In this document: positions 47,634-59,306 of the stretch, piece by piece
Position numbering within the stretch: position 1 is the first letter of the stretch
Layout: every line of letters starts with the position of its first letter
Origin: Lineus longissimus
Taxonomy: Eukaryota; Nemertea; Pilidiophora; Heteronemertea; Lineidae
Length of the DNA stretch: 64,000 nt
Direction: 5' to 3'
NCBI RefSeq assembly: GCF_910592395.1
Contig: NC_088314.1
Span: forward strand, 19,550,070 to 19,614,069
The notes under the pieces: generated by a model
What the model was told of the DNA's origin: nothing
Seen by the model: only the letters and a program-made list of their open reading frames with translations
The model's database searches: none
Position numbers and translations under genes: made by a program

Positions 47634-47740
47634 CTTGTCGGTCGAGCGTTTCTCCAGTGAAGAGCAGCATAGGGGGTAACCTTAGCGCAGATCACCCCCG
47701 GCAAGGGAGTCATCGCACTATGGAATTAGAGGACCGGAAT
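47569..47740 (-). CDS. KMT2E: KMT2E/SETD5 exon with start codon (coding 47569-47633, 5' UTR 47634-47740)
   Basis: Encodes residues 1-22, beginning [12 protein letters not shown], comparable to the MSI(V/A)IPLG start of the vertebrate proteins. In-frame TAA (47684-47682) and TAG (47720-47718) lie upstream of the ATG. A pyrimidine-rich tract ending ctcttcag precedes 47740, so at least one further non-coding 5' exon must lie upstream; I could not locate it. The donor is GT|gtaagt, phase 2. Confidence 0.85.
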
Positions 47741-50700
47741 CTGAAGAGACAAGGGAGGGAAAACATCAGAAAAACAGACATGATTACATTACAAAGATGG
47801 CTTTAAACGTGTGTCAACTTGACTTGGGTTTAGAAGATCACAAGATCTCTGCTGTAGAAGAAAGTAGTATGTGCACCTGAAATAAATTTTAAATATTATC
47901 AGCATTGAACTAACTGGGTCAAGGCAGTTCCTTCGGACACATGAGTCGAATGTAACTAGCAATGCGTCCCAAAAAACTGATTGAATTGGCACCCAGAGTA
48001 TTAGACTAGAGCGAGAGGCAAATGACGAAGGGTACAATGCTGGACACTCAGGATGGATGTAGTAGCCTGTGATGCAGTGAGTGCTAGAGTTGCATGAATA
48101 TGGTGGCATTGTAGACTTTTAACAAGAATCGTGCTTCTCCTAGTAAAATCGTGCTTCTCCTAGTAAAAGTAATATCAATTGCAAGACCAAGTGAGTGTGA
48201 CACTCACAGTAATGTAGTCAGTAAGGGACCATTGATTTTCATTGAAGGTGGGAATCACAAATCACATTCGAGCAATCGCTCAAGTTGTGGGATCACCTAC
48301 TAAGTCCATTGATTGTCTATTGAGCTATTGTTTACCAATTGACAAACAATATAAGCAACTTCCTGTGGTGGAGAGGTCTGGTCAATTAGGTCACAGTGGG
48401 TTGGGCACCAATTATGCCGATCAATGGGCTTGCGACAAACACATTATTTTCAGCCAAAGCCATAATATTGGGGAATTGTAAACACAGGGAGGAATGTAAA
48501 TAATACACTGTAAACACTCTCAATTATTAATATTAGCCTACTAGACATGAGATGAGAAAAATTTGATTTATACAGGATTGGTGACGGAAGGGTTTTACAT
48601 GTAGTGCACTGGTAGACCTACCAGCCTCTTGATAAAATGGTGTTGATTTTTCAATTCAGACTTCATTACACCACTTCATGTCCTTTTTGGCCGAAAATGC
48701 TCCCGCTCATTAAGACATTTCCTTCAAAAGGAGAAAATACCCGGCCATTTTCAAAATTCTGTCAGAGGCGCTTACGTGTTTCCATTGATTCAGAACACCA
48801 GTAGTCAAGTGCACCAGTCATCCATGATATCACTCGACAAAGAAAGGTTCATATCGCAATATCATCCGGACTATTGACAGACACACCATCATATAGAGCA
48901 CAGCGAAACCAGCTCATATTGAATATATCACAGTCTCCATGGTAACCGTTCAGAGGACACAGCGATCGCCCAATGTGCGGGATTCAACTGAGGGAGTCAG
49001 GGGGTTGTGTGTCACAGCTATTGTAGCTCTTTGTGATGACATGGTATAAAGCAACACAAAGCATACATGCACATGTTATGACCCAGTCGTGACAACTATG
49101 TGGAATATTAAAGTATTACAACCAGTCTCATCATGTACACTTTTCAGATTGCACATAGTACTAACTTACACCTAAACACCAAAATCAGTAACTCATTGCT
49201 AAAAAACTCAATGGACTGTGCTGAAGATTAATTTCGCCTTGTCACCAACTTTTGGCATTTGATTTTTTTTAAAATATATCTCATTCTGAACTCATGGTAC
49301 TCAGCGGTTTTGTAAATCAACTTGAGAACTTTGTAGCCAATAATGACTAATTGGTAATGGTAGACCAACTTAGCCATGGCGAAAATCTTACAGCCAATGT
49401 CTGACGCAAAAAGAGAGCTCATTTAGTTTAGCACAGACGTCGTTTTTCTTCACTAGGCTTTACAGCACTTCACAAACTTTGTTATTAATGTAATGTCGTT
49501 GAGGTGGAGAAGAATGCAATACAGCGTGAATAGCCAAGTCATCATTACCTATAGTTGGGTACAATACCCAAGGAGGGTTAAGAGAAGAACGTCCCAACTC
49601 AATCCTTGCCAACACCACAGGTTGGTTTGGATTCCAAGCCAAACTGAGCCAACACAATTGTGAAACTGACATCAGGGAGATGCGAGACAAAAGGGTTACA
49701 ACATCATTCTCAAGAATTGGGAAGCCCTTTTGCCAGACACTAACATTCAAACCTCGAACATTGTACCAATATCCTCAGTTTGGATTCAACGCTAACAGAC
49801 AGTTTGCCCTCATTTATTTCGAGTCTGATTCCTTGATGACAGCGAGAATTCTTTAAATTTGGAGCAGAGATTCCACACAATACAGTGCCACCCCTGGGCC
49901 TTCGCATCTCGGCAAAAAAATAGTCACTGTCTCGTGTAAATTTCATATCTGGCTACTTGGGATACTGGCAATTTTGTCAGGAAACCATTCCCTGAGAACC
50001 CATGTGATGTTTACGAGCCGCGTCCAGTCAGCCAAAGATTTCTATGGACTTCTAATCTTGCCTGATAACGTCTGCACCTCCTCAAACCAACTGAAAATAT
50101 TCATTAATCGGGTACATGTAGATGTAGTAGTAGTAGTACTAGTAGGACTTGATAATGATATGCCGGCATTGATTGGCAAATGAGTGCAATAACGGTAATG
50201 GGTTCCACACCTAGTATCATAAAATATCACCAAAAATTAGATCAGTCAACCAAATATCACAGTCTTTATCATATAATAGGCATTTTCAAGGCCAAACACA
50301 GGCACCAACTTGCTGAACAACAAAATCAATGTAGCCTAGTCGGCCATCTTGAATCTGCTAAACATTTTTACTGGCTCCAAAATTCCGCTTTGTTTACAAA
50401 AGTTCACCCCAAAAACATCTTCGAATATGAAAAAAAACAGCTTTAACGCATAGGAGATTTAATCTTATACACATATAAAACAATATCACAGACCTTTATC
50501 AACGATCTTGGGGTGCCAAGTGTATTTATTAGGTGGTCGGTCTCGAACAAATTTGACAGTTCCAAAATGTCGGCGGCGTCGGCACCTCTTGAAACGATCG
50601 ATGTACGTTCAAAACACACCACACAAAACCTCACAAAAACATCTCCACGTAACAAAACAAAGATTTATGAATAGGAAATATCATAAAGACCACTCGGTTA

Positions 50701-51460
50701 CTATTTTTATTGAGGAAAATCTAAAGATAAAGGTGTAATATACGACTTTACGTACCGATTCCGATGTGTTTGTTTTGGTCTGCACCCAGCCTACACTTGT
50801 GTAGTCCAATGTACAGGGATTTCTATCTCCGAAGTGGTCGTCAAAAACACTGGGTACTTATCCGCTATCCCAGGGGGAGAACAGAAATTTAAATCGGTGG
50901 TACGTTTAGCCAACTACACAAAGTCCTCGGCACACAAATATTGTTGGGAGACACTATCTGGAACTAGGAAAAATTACGTCCAAAATAGTTTGTATTTCTC
51001 TCTACCGCGAATCTCAGACATCCATAATGGCGGCCATTGAAATACTCCTACGGGGTTCCCAAATTCTGTAATCAACGGAGTCCTGATCTATGCAGGTGCG
51101 TTTGACGTCACTCCCGCGAAAATTACCAAAACAAACCCATTCACTTCCTGGTTCCACTTGACTGAAATCGACACATTTTAATTGCTGCAATCTAAGTGTC
51201 TGGGCCAAAGATTTCCACCAAACTTGCTCAGTTCATACTTTGTTCAATTAAGACTTAGTCTGGCACGGTCAATCGAAATTTGACAATTTATTTACGCATG
51301 CGTATTGACAGTAATAATATTTTCCTGGCAGAGGAATGGTTATGATGAAGGTGCATACATACATGCTGAATACCTGTGTCTACACTGTGTGATTACCACC
51401 GCTTTACCGGCCGATTGGTGCTGTTTTCTAGCTCGTGGATTACTCCACTATCCTGACAAG
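47741..51460. other. Divergent 5' region between KMT2E/SETD5 and CADPS
   Basis: This must contain the promoter and non-coding 5' exon(s) of the minus-strand gene and the promoter/5' UTR of CADPS. No TATA box or clear first exon could be assigned. A perfect 20 bp doublet (atcgtgcttctcc + tagtaaa) lies at 48128-48167. The stretch at 50.86-51.13 kb is richer in CpG than its surroundings and is a possible promoter. Confidence 0.4.
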
Positions 51461-52252
51461 ATGTTGGGTCCGTCTTCTAGTGAGGAGGAGTCGGAAAATG
51501 AAACCATTGAGGATGAGAACTCGGATGTTCTCAGCCTCCCCAGCACGGACCAGAGGAGTCTGTCAGCTAGTGGTGACAACCTTAGTGTCAGTGGGGGTGG
51601 AGGGATGCACTCGAGGCCTAGCAGTGTGCGGCCAGCCAGTCCCAGCCCCTCCCTCATCAGCGACAAGGAAAAAGAAGATCTAGAACGTCTCGAGAAGGAA
51701 GAGGAGGAGAGGAAACAGAAACTGCAACTGTACGTATTCGTGATGAGGTGTGTTGCATACCCCTTCAACGCCAAACAGCCAACTGACATGGCCCGCAGGC
51801 AGACCAAAGTCAACAAGCAACAACTTCAAACCATCAAAGACAGATTCCATGCATTCTTAAACGGAGAGACTACCATCGTGGCGGATGAAGCATTTACAAA
51901 TGCGGTTCAAAGTTACTATGAAGTCTTTCTGAAAAGTGACCGTGTAGCAAACATGGTTCGCAGCGGGGGATGCTCTGCCAATGACTTTCGGGAAGTGTTC
52001 AAAAATAATATCGAAAAACGGGTCCGTAATTTACCAGAAATAGACGGTCTTAGTAAGGAGACAGTTCTTAGTTCTTGGATGGCTAAATTCGACCAGATTT
52101 ATCGGGGAGAGGAAGACCCTCGAAAGCAGCCACAGAGGATATCAACGGCTGCGTCAGAACTCATCCTCAGTAAGGAACAGCTGTATGAAATGTTTCAGAA
52201 TATTCTCGCGGTTAAGAAATATGAGCATCAGATCTTGTATAACGCTTGTCAG
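51461..52252 (+). CDS. CADPS: CADPS (CAPS) coding exon 1, residues 1-264
   Basis: The frame starts [14 protein letters not shown], matching [13 protein letters not shown] of vertebrate CADPS, which selects this ATG rather than the open frame upstream. A Ser/Gly-rich variable segment follows, then a long, almost vertebrate-identical block including [19 protein letters not shown] (about 141-159), [12 protein letters not shown], and [17 protein letters not shown]. The exon ends YNACQ with donor CAG|gtaaga, phase 0. CADPS is a neuronal/neuroendocrine cytosolic protein that primes dense-core vesicles for Ca2+-triggered fusion; its C2, PH and MHD/MUN domains would be encoded beyond the window. Exon continuation past 52252 would hit an intronic stop. 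Confidence 0.96.
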
Positions 52253-53550
52253 GTAAGACACTTCCTAAACATACAAAGATGTCCCAATCCATTTCATCCA
52301 TTGTTTTGCAGGGTTTCCATTTAAGAAATTGGCATGACAAGGTCTCTATATGAATGACATATTGTCTGCCTGTTCATTTCGAAAGTGTTTGCTTACTCTG
52401 AGGCCAGGTTTCTATAGGATTCACAATGTGTCATTTCATGTTCACGGGTCACTTGTCACAAACTGTAGCCCAAGGATGAAAAGTGACGTATTGAGTCATG
52501 TGTAAAGTAAAGTTGTATAATTGAAGCCGCATTATGTCCAAATTATGCACTGGCACGGAACAGAACAGTACCAGACACTGATTCCCCACAACACACCAGT
52601 CTGTCACCGCTCCAAAGGCCAACATCGTGAACATTTTCTCAAAAATCTCAGCCAATTTTTAGGTTATTTTGGCATCCCAACAACCCCCCTCAATATCGGC
52701 TGTGACACTATGGTCACTCAGACATTCATCTGAAATGATAAAGAACAGAATTGGGTATGTTTAGCCAGGTGATGAAATGCACATACTATCCTTGTCGGAA
52801 TCTATTAGGGACCATCTCAGAACTAATTCGCTGATGCCACAAATGACGCATGTTTGTCTCGTCACATTCGAGACTTATGGCTGCGACCTGCAACAACTAT
52901 CATTGTGATACTGATAAGGGATACAAAGATCACTTGTGTGCGGATAACTGGTAATCGTAGAGTTTAATATTTGTTGCCGGGATGATTGACTACCTGTTAC
53001 ATAGTGTGATGGCCCCGCCAAACGGGTGAATGTCTAATGCGATAATTATCACTGGTCACTGCTACAAAAGTCTTTCATTTGTGTAACATTTGGGAGTCTT
53101 GATACCCAAACCCATGCAGTCCCAAAAATAGGAGTTTGCAGTATAAATCCACCGTAGAGTTTGTCGTGTAACAAATCGATCTTGTGATTGATGTACTAGC
53201 AGCACTACATACGCTATGTCTTATCCACATCGAGGACTAGCAATAAATCCATTATTGATGAGTGGAGGCTTCGGGGCGGGCAAACCATAAGTCACCCATT
53301 ATGATGGTGAAAGTTGAACGCATTGATGCCAGTCGTTTTTTCATAGCTCCGCATTTTGAGGTAATATTTTCATTGATCAATATGATAACATTAATTTATT
53401 GTTTTGCTAAATCAATACACCAATACAGCTAGTTAGCAGGTATGAAGTGCTTGTATCAGAAATAAGAGTGTTCACAAATTGTACAGGACTTGATTAGGGG
53501 TTAAGGGGGAGATACCGCCGTTGTGGGCCGTAGATCTTATTACAATGGAT

Positions 53551-53612
53551 GACCGCGCTCAACGTTGCTTAACTTCCACTCTGGGGCCAACGCACCAACC
53601 ACTGGGCCATAA
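53551..53612 (-). mobile_element. 5S-rRNA-like / tRNA-like SINE relic
   Basis: On the minus strand tggcccagtgg (matching a pol III A box) is followed by a stretch reading gtggaagttaagcaacg + ttgagcgcggtca. This closely resembles the conserved 5S rRNA internal control region (cgaagttaagcaacgtcgggc...ggt) and then loses similarity before the C-box region. Such heads define 5S-derived or chimeric SINEs. No target-site duplication was identified. Confidence 0.45.
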
Positions 53613-53804
53613 AGGAATTCCCTCATGGCAGGCGGGTTAAGCCGTGCCATAAACCTGGGGGTACTATGTATCTAAACATTGATGATGAGATGTGTTAGAA
53701 GTTAGTCTTTTCCACTCCGCTCGTAATGTTTCAATCCTTTTCTGATGGCCATCACAGTCACACACCGCTCGGCCTGTTGGCGGGCTGATGTTGTAGGCTT
53801 CTCT

Positions 53805-54322
53805 CTGCTGGTGGTTTGCTGACATGGCTGATGCTGCAGGTTACTGTTGCCTTGGCTGATCTGCTGGTGGTTTGCTGACATGACTGATGCTGCAGGTTAC
53901 TGTTGCCTTGGCTGATCTGCTGGTGGTTTGCTGACATGGCTGATGCTGCAGGTTACTGTTGCCTTGGCTGATCTGCTGGTGGTTTGCTGACATGACTGAT
54001 GCTGCAGGTTACTGTTGCCTTGGCTGATCTGCTGGTGGTTTGCTGACATGGCTGATGCTGCAGGTTACTGTTGACTTGGCTGATCTGCTGGTGGTTTGCT
54101 GACATGGCTGATGCTGCAGGTTACTGTTGCCTTGGCTGATCTGCTGGTGGTTTGCTGACATGACTGATGCTGCAGGTTACTGTTGCCTTGGCTGATCTGC
54201 TGGTGGTTTGCTGACATGGCTGATGCTGCAGGTTACTGTTGCCTTGGCTGATCTGCTGGTGGTTTGCTGACATGGCTGATGCTGCAGGTTACTGTTGCCT
54301 TGGCTGATCTGCTGGTTGGTTG
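53805..54322. repeat. Minisatellite, 56 bp unit, about 9 copies
   Basis: Unit order: ctgctggtggtttgctgac - atggctgatgctgcagg - ttactgttgccttggctgat. The period is 56 bp, measured from successive gacatg sites. Copies differ mainly at atggctg versus atgactg, which alternate over much of the array, suggesting a partly dimeric (112 bp) structure. Confidence 0.92.
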
Positions 54323-54758
54323 GTGATAATGATGCTAAGAACAATTAAGTTAGTACATTAAAACAATTGGTGAATAATTCAAGGAACACTCACAGTGAAA
54401 ATTGAAAACAATGGTCAAGAATTACCAATCATATTCTGGGAAATCAACATCTGTGACTAACATAGCAATATGTTGTCCTACCAGTCTTACACAGTATCTG
54501 CATACCTCAACAGAGGCTTTATTGATCAACTCTAACCTTATTCGAAGTGGTCAGTCATTCTGCGAGATTCTTCGAGTGTTCTGGTCAATACACGACCAAG
54601 ATGGATGGTCTCCCACTCCCAGTAGAATTCCATATAGAGAAAGACGCTCTTCTTTAGAAAGTGCGGCGATAACATGTCCAAATCTTTGCATGATGGTATT
54701 GGTTGATTGGTGTCATCTCTGTTGGTGTGTATGATATGAATGTTTCTCGGGGGTCAGC

Positions 54759-54779
54759 GGGGGGGGGGGGGGGGGGGGG
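54759..54779. repeat. Homopolymer run of 21 G
   Basis: Directly read; lies in CADPS intron 1. The true length is uncertain, as for any long homopolymer. Confidence 0.9.
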
Positions 54780-55404
54780 CTGTCGTTGCGACTTGCAACC
54801 AATGAGACCAATGAGAACGTGACGATTGTGGTAGAAATGTGGCCACCGATTGGTTGCAATCACTTCTCATGTTATCATGGCTCTGTTGTAGATTGCAGCG
54901 ACTAAAATCGCTTTTCTGCATTGTGCTATAAAATACAACGTCCTTATTTTCAAACTGTGTTTTGTTTTGATACTTTTGACACATGAAAGGAATAATACAA
55001 TATTTTTTAAGAGTTTGTCTTGCTTTGTTGATATGTAATGATATCATATCAGGAAAGTGTTAGAATTTCCCAGGAAATAGTACAACCCTGGGAAAACACC
55101 GATCAATATCCCAATAACTTCCGTTTTACCATGTATAAACATGTCGAAGATTAAAAATATATCACCGTCACCGCAATCTTGTGAGACTTGGCAGATGTTC
55201 CCGCGTCTGGCTTGCCCTGTCTTTGCCGCCAAGATACGAACACCGCCATCTCAGAAAAAGGTCAGCGCTTGTTGATTACATGATGGATGGCGATTGGTTG
55301 TATTGATTAACCAATGGGGATTGCATATGCGACTATCGTTCGGTAGCCACAGAGAATTGTCAGTTTGGGGAAAAAAATATTCAATGGTTTGGGGGGTTGA
55401 TATA

Positions 55405-55582
55405 CAGTGGAACCTCTCTATTAAGGACACCCTCGAGACTGACAAGTGCTGTCCTTAATAGAGAGGTGTCCTGATTAGAGAGGTCAAAATGAATGTAAAT
55501 GACCTATTTGGGACCGAAACTAGTATCCTTAATAGAGAGGGTGTCTTTAGTAGAGAGGTGTCTGCTAAGGGAGGTTCTACTG
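55405..55582. mobile_element. Pogo/Tigger-like TIR element, copy C, 178 bp
   Basis: TA-flanked (55403-55404, 55583-55584). Left end cagtggaacctctctatt + aaggacacc; the right end on the other strand is cagtagaacctcccttag + cagacacc. This is the best preserved short copy, with internal repeats of ccttaatagagagg. Confidence 0.85.
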
Positions 55583-56580
55583 TACATTGAAAAAGAGGCC
55601 TGTCTTGAGGTGATGCTGGACAGGTACTAGACCCTTCATCTCATCCCCAAAAAGTCCACTCCCAACCTTAAAGGGACAACTTGGATGGCCAGTTGGATAA
55701 TGTACCTGCCTGTCACCATGTGCCGCCACATCTAGCATCACAATAATGCTACTTTCTGCTGGCGTCGCAAGGCGGTTTTGCACCAGGATTCAGGTCATGC
55801 CTGAAAATGAATTTTTCACTCAAGAGCTTTTCCTGGCCAAATTCTGTTTTTTAGACAAAGGGGGCGGGCATTGCACCCCCTTCCAGACCAGACCCCCTCT
55901 GGCTACGCCTACGATTATCATAGCATTGTATTGAAAAACACTATTTTCTGTTGGCAATAGCATACTGTACATGGATGCTATTTCTGTCTCAATAGCCATG
56001 CTAGCGGATTAGCTTATGTGTAGCTAGTGTTAGCGCATTGGGGCAGTTCTGACACTATTGATCCCTAGTGTACAAATGGAACAATGCGTATTGAGCTATG
56101 TCATGTGATGCTAAAATAGCCTGCTTTTGTTGTTGAATCCAAACGACTAGCGAAATGGCTTTCAAATGTTTGCGTCGCAAAGAAAAGAACCTGTGCTGTG
56201 CATGTTGAAAAAAGTCCAAAACTGTGATCAAGTGAGTTTGCCAGTACTGCCGAGTGCAGATCTGCAGATATATGCCAGATGAATACTCCCTTTAGTTAAC
56301 TGCTGGTATTGGTAACTCATGACTTGGATGCCCATCAAAATTTAAAGCTAAAGAAATCCGAGGACTTTGGGAATTGCGTTATGTCATGTATACATGTAAA
56401 CGATTGATCGACGGTGTTTTTTCTTTGGCGTCTTTGGGGTCAATAGGTTGCTGACTTCCATCCAAGTCTGCATGGTAAAACTCAGTTGCGGTGAAATCGA
56501 GCCAATTTTAGTGCGTTGATGAAGGAAAATGTCAGCGTTGTTGAAATATGGCATGTTACATAGCAGTGTGGTAGGGAATT

Positions 56581-56669
56581 CAATTTGACATCTCTAAACG
56601 GGACACCTCTCAATTAGGGACAGCACTTGTCAGTCCCGAGGGTGTCCTTAATAGAGAGGTTAGATACTG
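56581..56669. mobile_element. Pogo/Tigger-like TIR element, copy D, 3' half
   Basis: Shares gggacagcacttgtcag + tcccgagggtgtcctt with copy E and ends tactg-ta. The left terminal repeat is missing. Confidence 0.7.
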
Positions 56670-57117
56670 TATACTTGATTTATGTAAGGATTTATCTTAG
56701 TTTTGTATTAGAAACTCGATCTGTAGGAAAATAATGTTTTGGAGACGACGCAGTCAATGCTGTTCTGAGTAATGCTGTCACCCGTGCCCACATGGCCACT
56801 TTGTTTAGAACGAAAGACGTTTCCCTGCTGGTCATGCGTGGGCTTAGTGCAACTTTATTACTTTAGCGTTGCCATGGAAGTCTGTATTTTTGAACCAAGG
56901 ACAACCTGTCGTGGCATTTCTGTCTTTTCTTTCTGGTCTGTCTTTTTACGATCGTGAATGAAACGATAGTCGCTTACAGGCGTCATCCTTAGATTGAGGA
57001 CTTTTCACGCCAATGTCATGAACAAAACCCTGAGTTGAAGCAGTGAAATGCACTGCTTTGAGAGGCTCTTCTGATTACTTGACACTTTCATACAAGTGTT
57101 GCGACACCTGTAAGCGT

Positions 57118-57330
57118 TGTGTGCCAGAGAATATTATGGAATTCGGTATAGCGCTTGTCTGAACCCCTTGTTGCATTTGTCAACAACTGAATATTACATG
57201 GTCCAGTATGGCATGAGCACCCCTGGACATGTTTGTCAATCAGTGCACAGAAAAATACAGAACCCAGTATAGCGATCTTCACCCCTCGTCTCGTTTATCA
57301 ATCTGTGCACTGAATATTGCCGAGTCGTTG
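57118..57330. repeat. Diverged tandem repeat, about 55-62 bp period
   Basis: Successive units share gaatatta / cagtatagcg / cacccct / tttgtcaatc segments in the same order, about four units with heavy divergence. Old duplication within CADPS intron 1. Confidence 0.45.
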
Positions 57331-57527
57331 TGACTCGCAACGGATTCCACCGATCTAATATAGCTGTGATTGACGTCAGCATCGCTAAGCAGTGGAATTT
57401 AATGAGTGAGTCGACTCTCTCGAGGGTATCGGCAGTAATTTCCAGAAATACACTCAATATATGCCTGATCTGATCCGATTATTTCAGGAATAGACTAGAT
57501 AAGAATCTTTTCCATTGTTTTGTAATT

Positions 57528-57738
57528 GCAAAATTGAGGAGGGTATCAAGGTGATTGCCGAGAGACCTGGGACTGACTCAGGTATGGGGTGACTTAGGTT
57601 TCAAACAGGCTGGCACTCCTGGTGATAGGAAACGTTATCTTTTTCAGGATGCTGCGATAGATCCAAATTATCTTTACTGCAGTTTTGATTATATTTTGCA
57701 AAATTGAGGAGGGTATCAAAATGATTGCCGAGAGACCT
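57528..57738. repeat. Direct repeat, 41 bp, offset 170 bp
   Basis: gcaaaattgaggaggg + tatcaa..tgattgccgag + agacct occurs at 57528-57568 and 57698-57738 with two mismatches. Confidence 0.85.
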
Positions 57739-58269
57739 AGCCCTGACTTGTGATGCCCTCGAGAAATGTGGTGCTGATTCTCCATGGTGTGCTCAGTAGC
57801 TCGTGATTGGGACAGGCCACTGCACTACTATTCTTTCAGTGTCCATTGATAAGTCGATTTATTGGAGAAAAAAAGCTGCTGTCTCCGTTTAAAAAATTGT
57901 GTCACCTGATTGTTCAATTAACGATTATAATGATGAGAAATCTCATGAATGATTATCATCATATTTTTACTTCGTTCCAACGCCTGGAATTTCCCTCCAG
58001 GTTTTCCTTTTATAAATAATTCAGAAGCGTTGCCGTGGCAACCCCTGAATGGTATGTATTGATCTGTTCGGCCTGGTATAAATAGCGGGGTGCTCCGAGA
58101 TGGCTATATTGTCTGCTACTGAGGCCCCTTTTCATTGGTTGCTTGACAAACTGGGCCATGTTTGTAACGCTAATAGCATTGGTGACATGTGGTGATAGTC
58201 TGGTGACTTATTCCCTCTCAGAGCCTGGGGTGAGGGGTCACGGACCTGAGTAGCATTCTCATTGATAAA

Positions 58270-58415
58270 GATGTTGTGTAAGGGCGGGTTTAAGTTCACA
58301 TTTTCTGATGAAATATGTCACTTTTCACATATTTGTCATTTGTAACCCAATGAATAAAACAAGCCATTTCCGTAAGAGTGCCACACATACGATTCTCGAT
58401 GTCGCTGTTCCCCCT
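58270..58415 (+). repeat. Copy of an intronic repeat family (aacaagYcatttcc type)
   Basis: Shares aacaagccatttcc - acatacgattctcga - tgtcgct with the two tandem copies near 63.76 and 63.92 kb, plus an upstream atgtcac-ttcac segment. It ends exactly where pogo-like copy E begins, so that element inserted beside or into it. Confidence 0.55.
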
Positions 58416-58416
58416 A

Positions 58417-58576
58417 CAGTGGAACCTCCCTTAGTGGACAGCTATCTATTAAGGACACTAGATTTGGTCCCAAATTGGTTGTTTTCATTCAATTTGACCT
58501 CTCTAATCAGGACACCTTGTTATTAAGGACAGCACTTGTCAGTCCCGAGGGTGTCCTTAATGCAGATGTTCTACTG
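58417..58576. mobile_element. Pogo/Tigger-like TIR element, copy E, 160 bp
   Basis: TA-flanked (58415-58416, 58577-58578). Left end cagtggaacctcccttag; the right end on the other strand is cagtagaacatctgc. The interior ggtcccaaattggttgtttt matches copy A. Confidence 0.85.
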
Positions 58577-59080
58577 TACTTCACGATTGCAATGTCAAAT
58601 GCTAACCCTATTATACGTTGTGTTCATGTACTGTATAAGCCACTACATGGCTGCTGCCAACTGCCTTTAGCTAATAGGGTACATGTAGATTCCAATAGTG
58701 CAACAAGGGATTGTCACTGTTGAGTCGGATTCGTCAATACGGTTTTGTCATTGCAGAGATGGATGGCTCTAAAAGCCAACCGACTGCACTCAAGGCATGG
58801 CTATATAGCATATATAGCGTGGTTTGTTGTGGTGGGATAGTCGCTTAATGGAACCATGAACCTATTGATTGAGTCATTTAGTCAATGAATTGAGCAAAGC
58901 TACATTCAGCATACTAAGTTTGCCATGCGGAGCGACATAAGTGAGAGGGGTCATCTCAAAATGAATGTGTCACAGAATGACAGAGGCAGATCCAGTTCTT
59001 GAAAAAGAAGGGCACCCTAGTTGCTTAGACTGAGATAGAGCTGGGTGATGGTACTTCGCTGAGCTTCTCTTGTGACTAAA

Positions 59081-59306
59081 GTGTAACTGTGTGATCACAA
59101 ATGAGACCCGTTCCAGCAAACCAGTCGCATGTCGCTCTGAGCTTGGCAGGTTGAGATGGACTGTTTGTTCATTTCACTACTGTCTGCCTTTTGTGAAATC
59201 TGACGACATCAATTACTTCTATTATCTCCTGGTGTCATCTAGGCTCATCTTATATGCGACATGCGACTTGTTTTGCTAGAACGGGTCACAAATAGTAATG
59301 TTACAC
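59081..59306. mobile_element. Foldback (long-TIR) element, about 226 bp
   Basis: The arms 59081-59135 and 59256-59306 are inverted copies. The left arm reads gtgtaac ... cacaaatgagacccgtt + ccagcaaaccagtcgcatg + tcgc, and the right arm reverse-complemented is the same with few changes, enclosing a 120 bp spacer. Best arm identity is in the inner 35 bp. No coding capacity, so a non-autonomous MITE-like element of unidentified family. Confidence 0.7.

Noticed and set aside
51305-51460. Upstream in-frame extension of CADPS exon 1 (52 more codons)
   Set aside because: The vertebrate protein begins at the equivalent of 51461 ([10 protein letters not shown]); the extension is Cys/Leu-rich and unlike any CADPS sequence. 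It is more likely 5' UTR.
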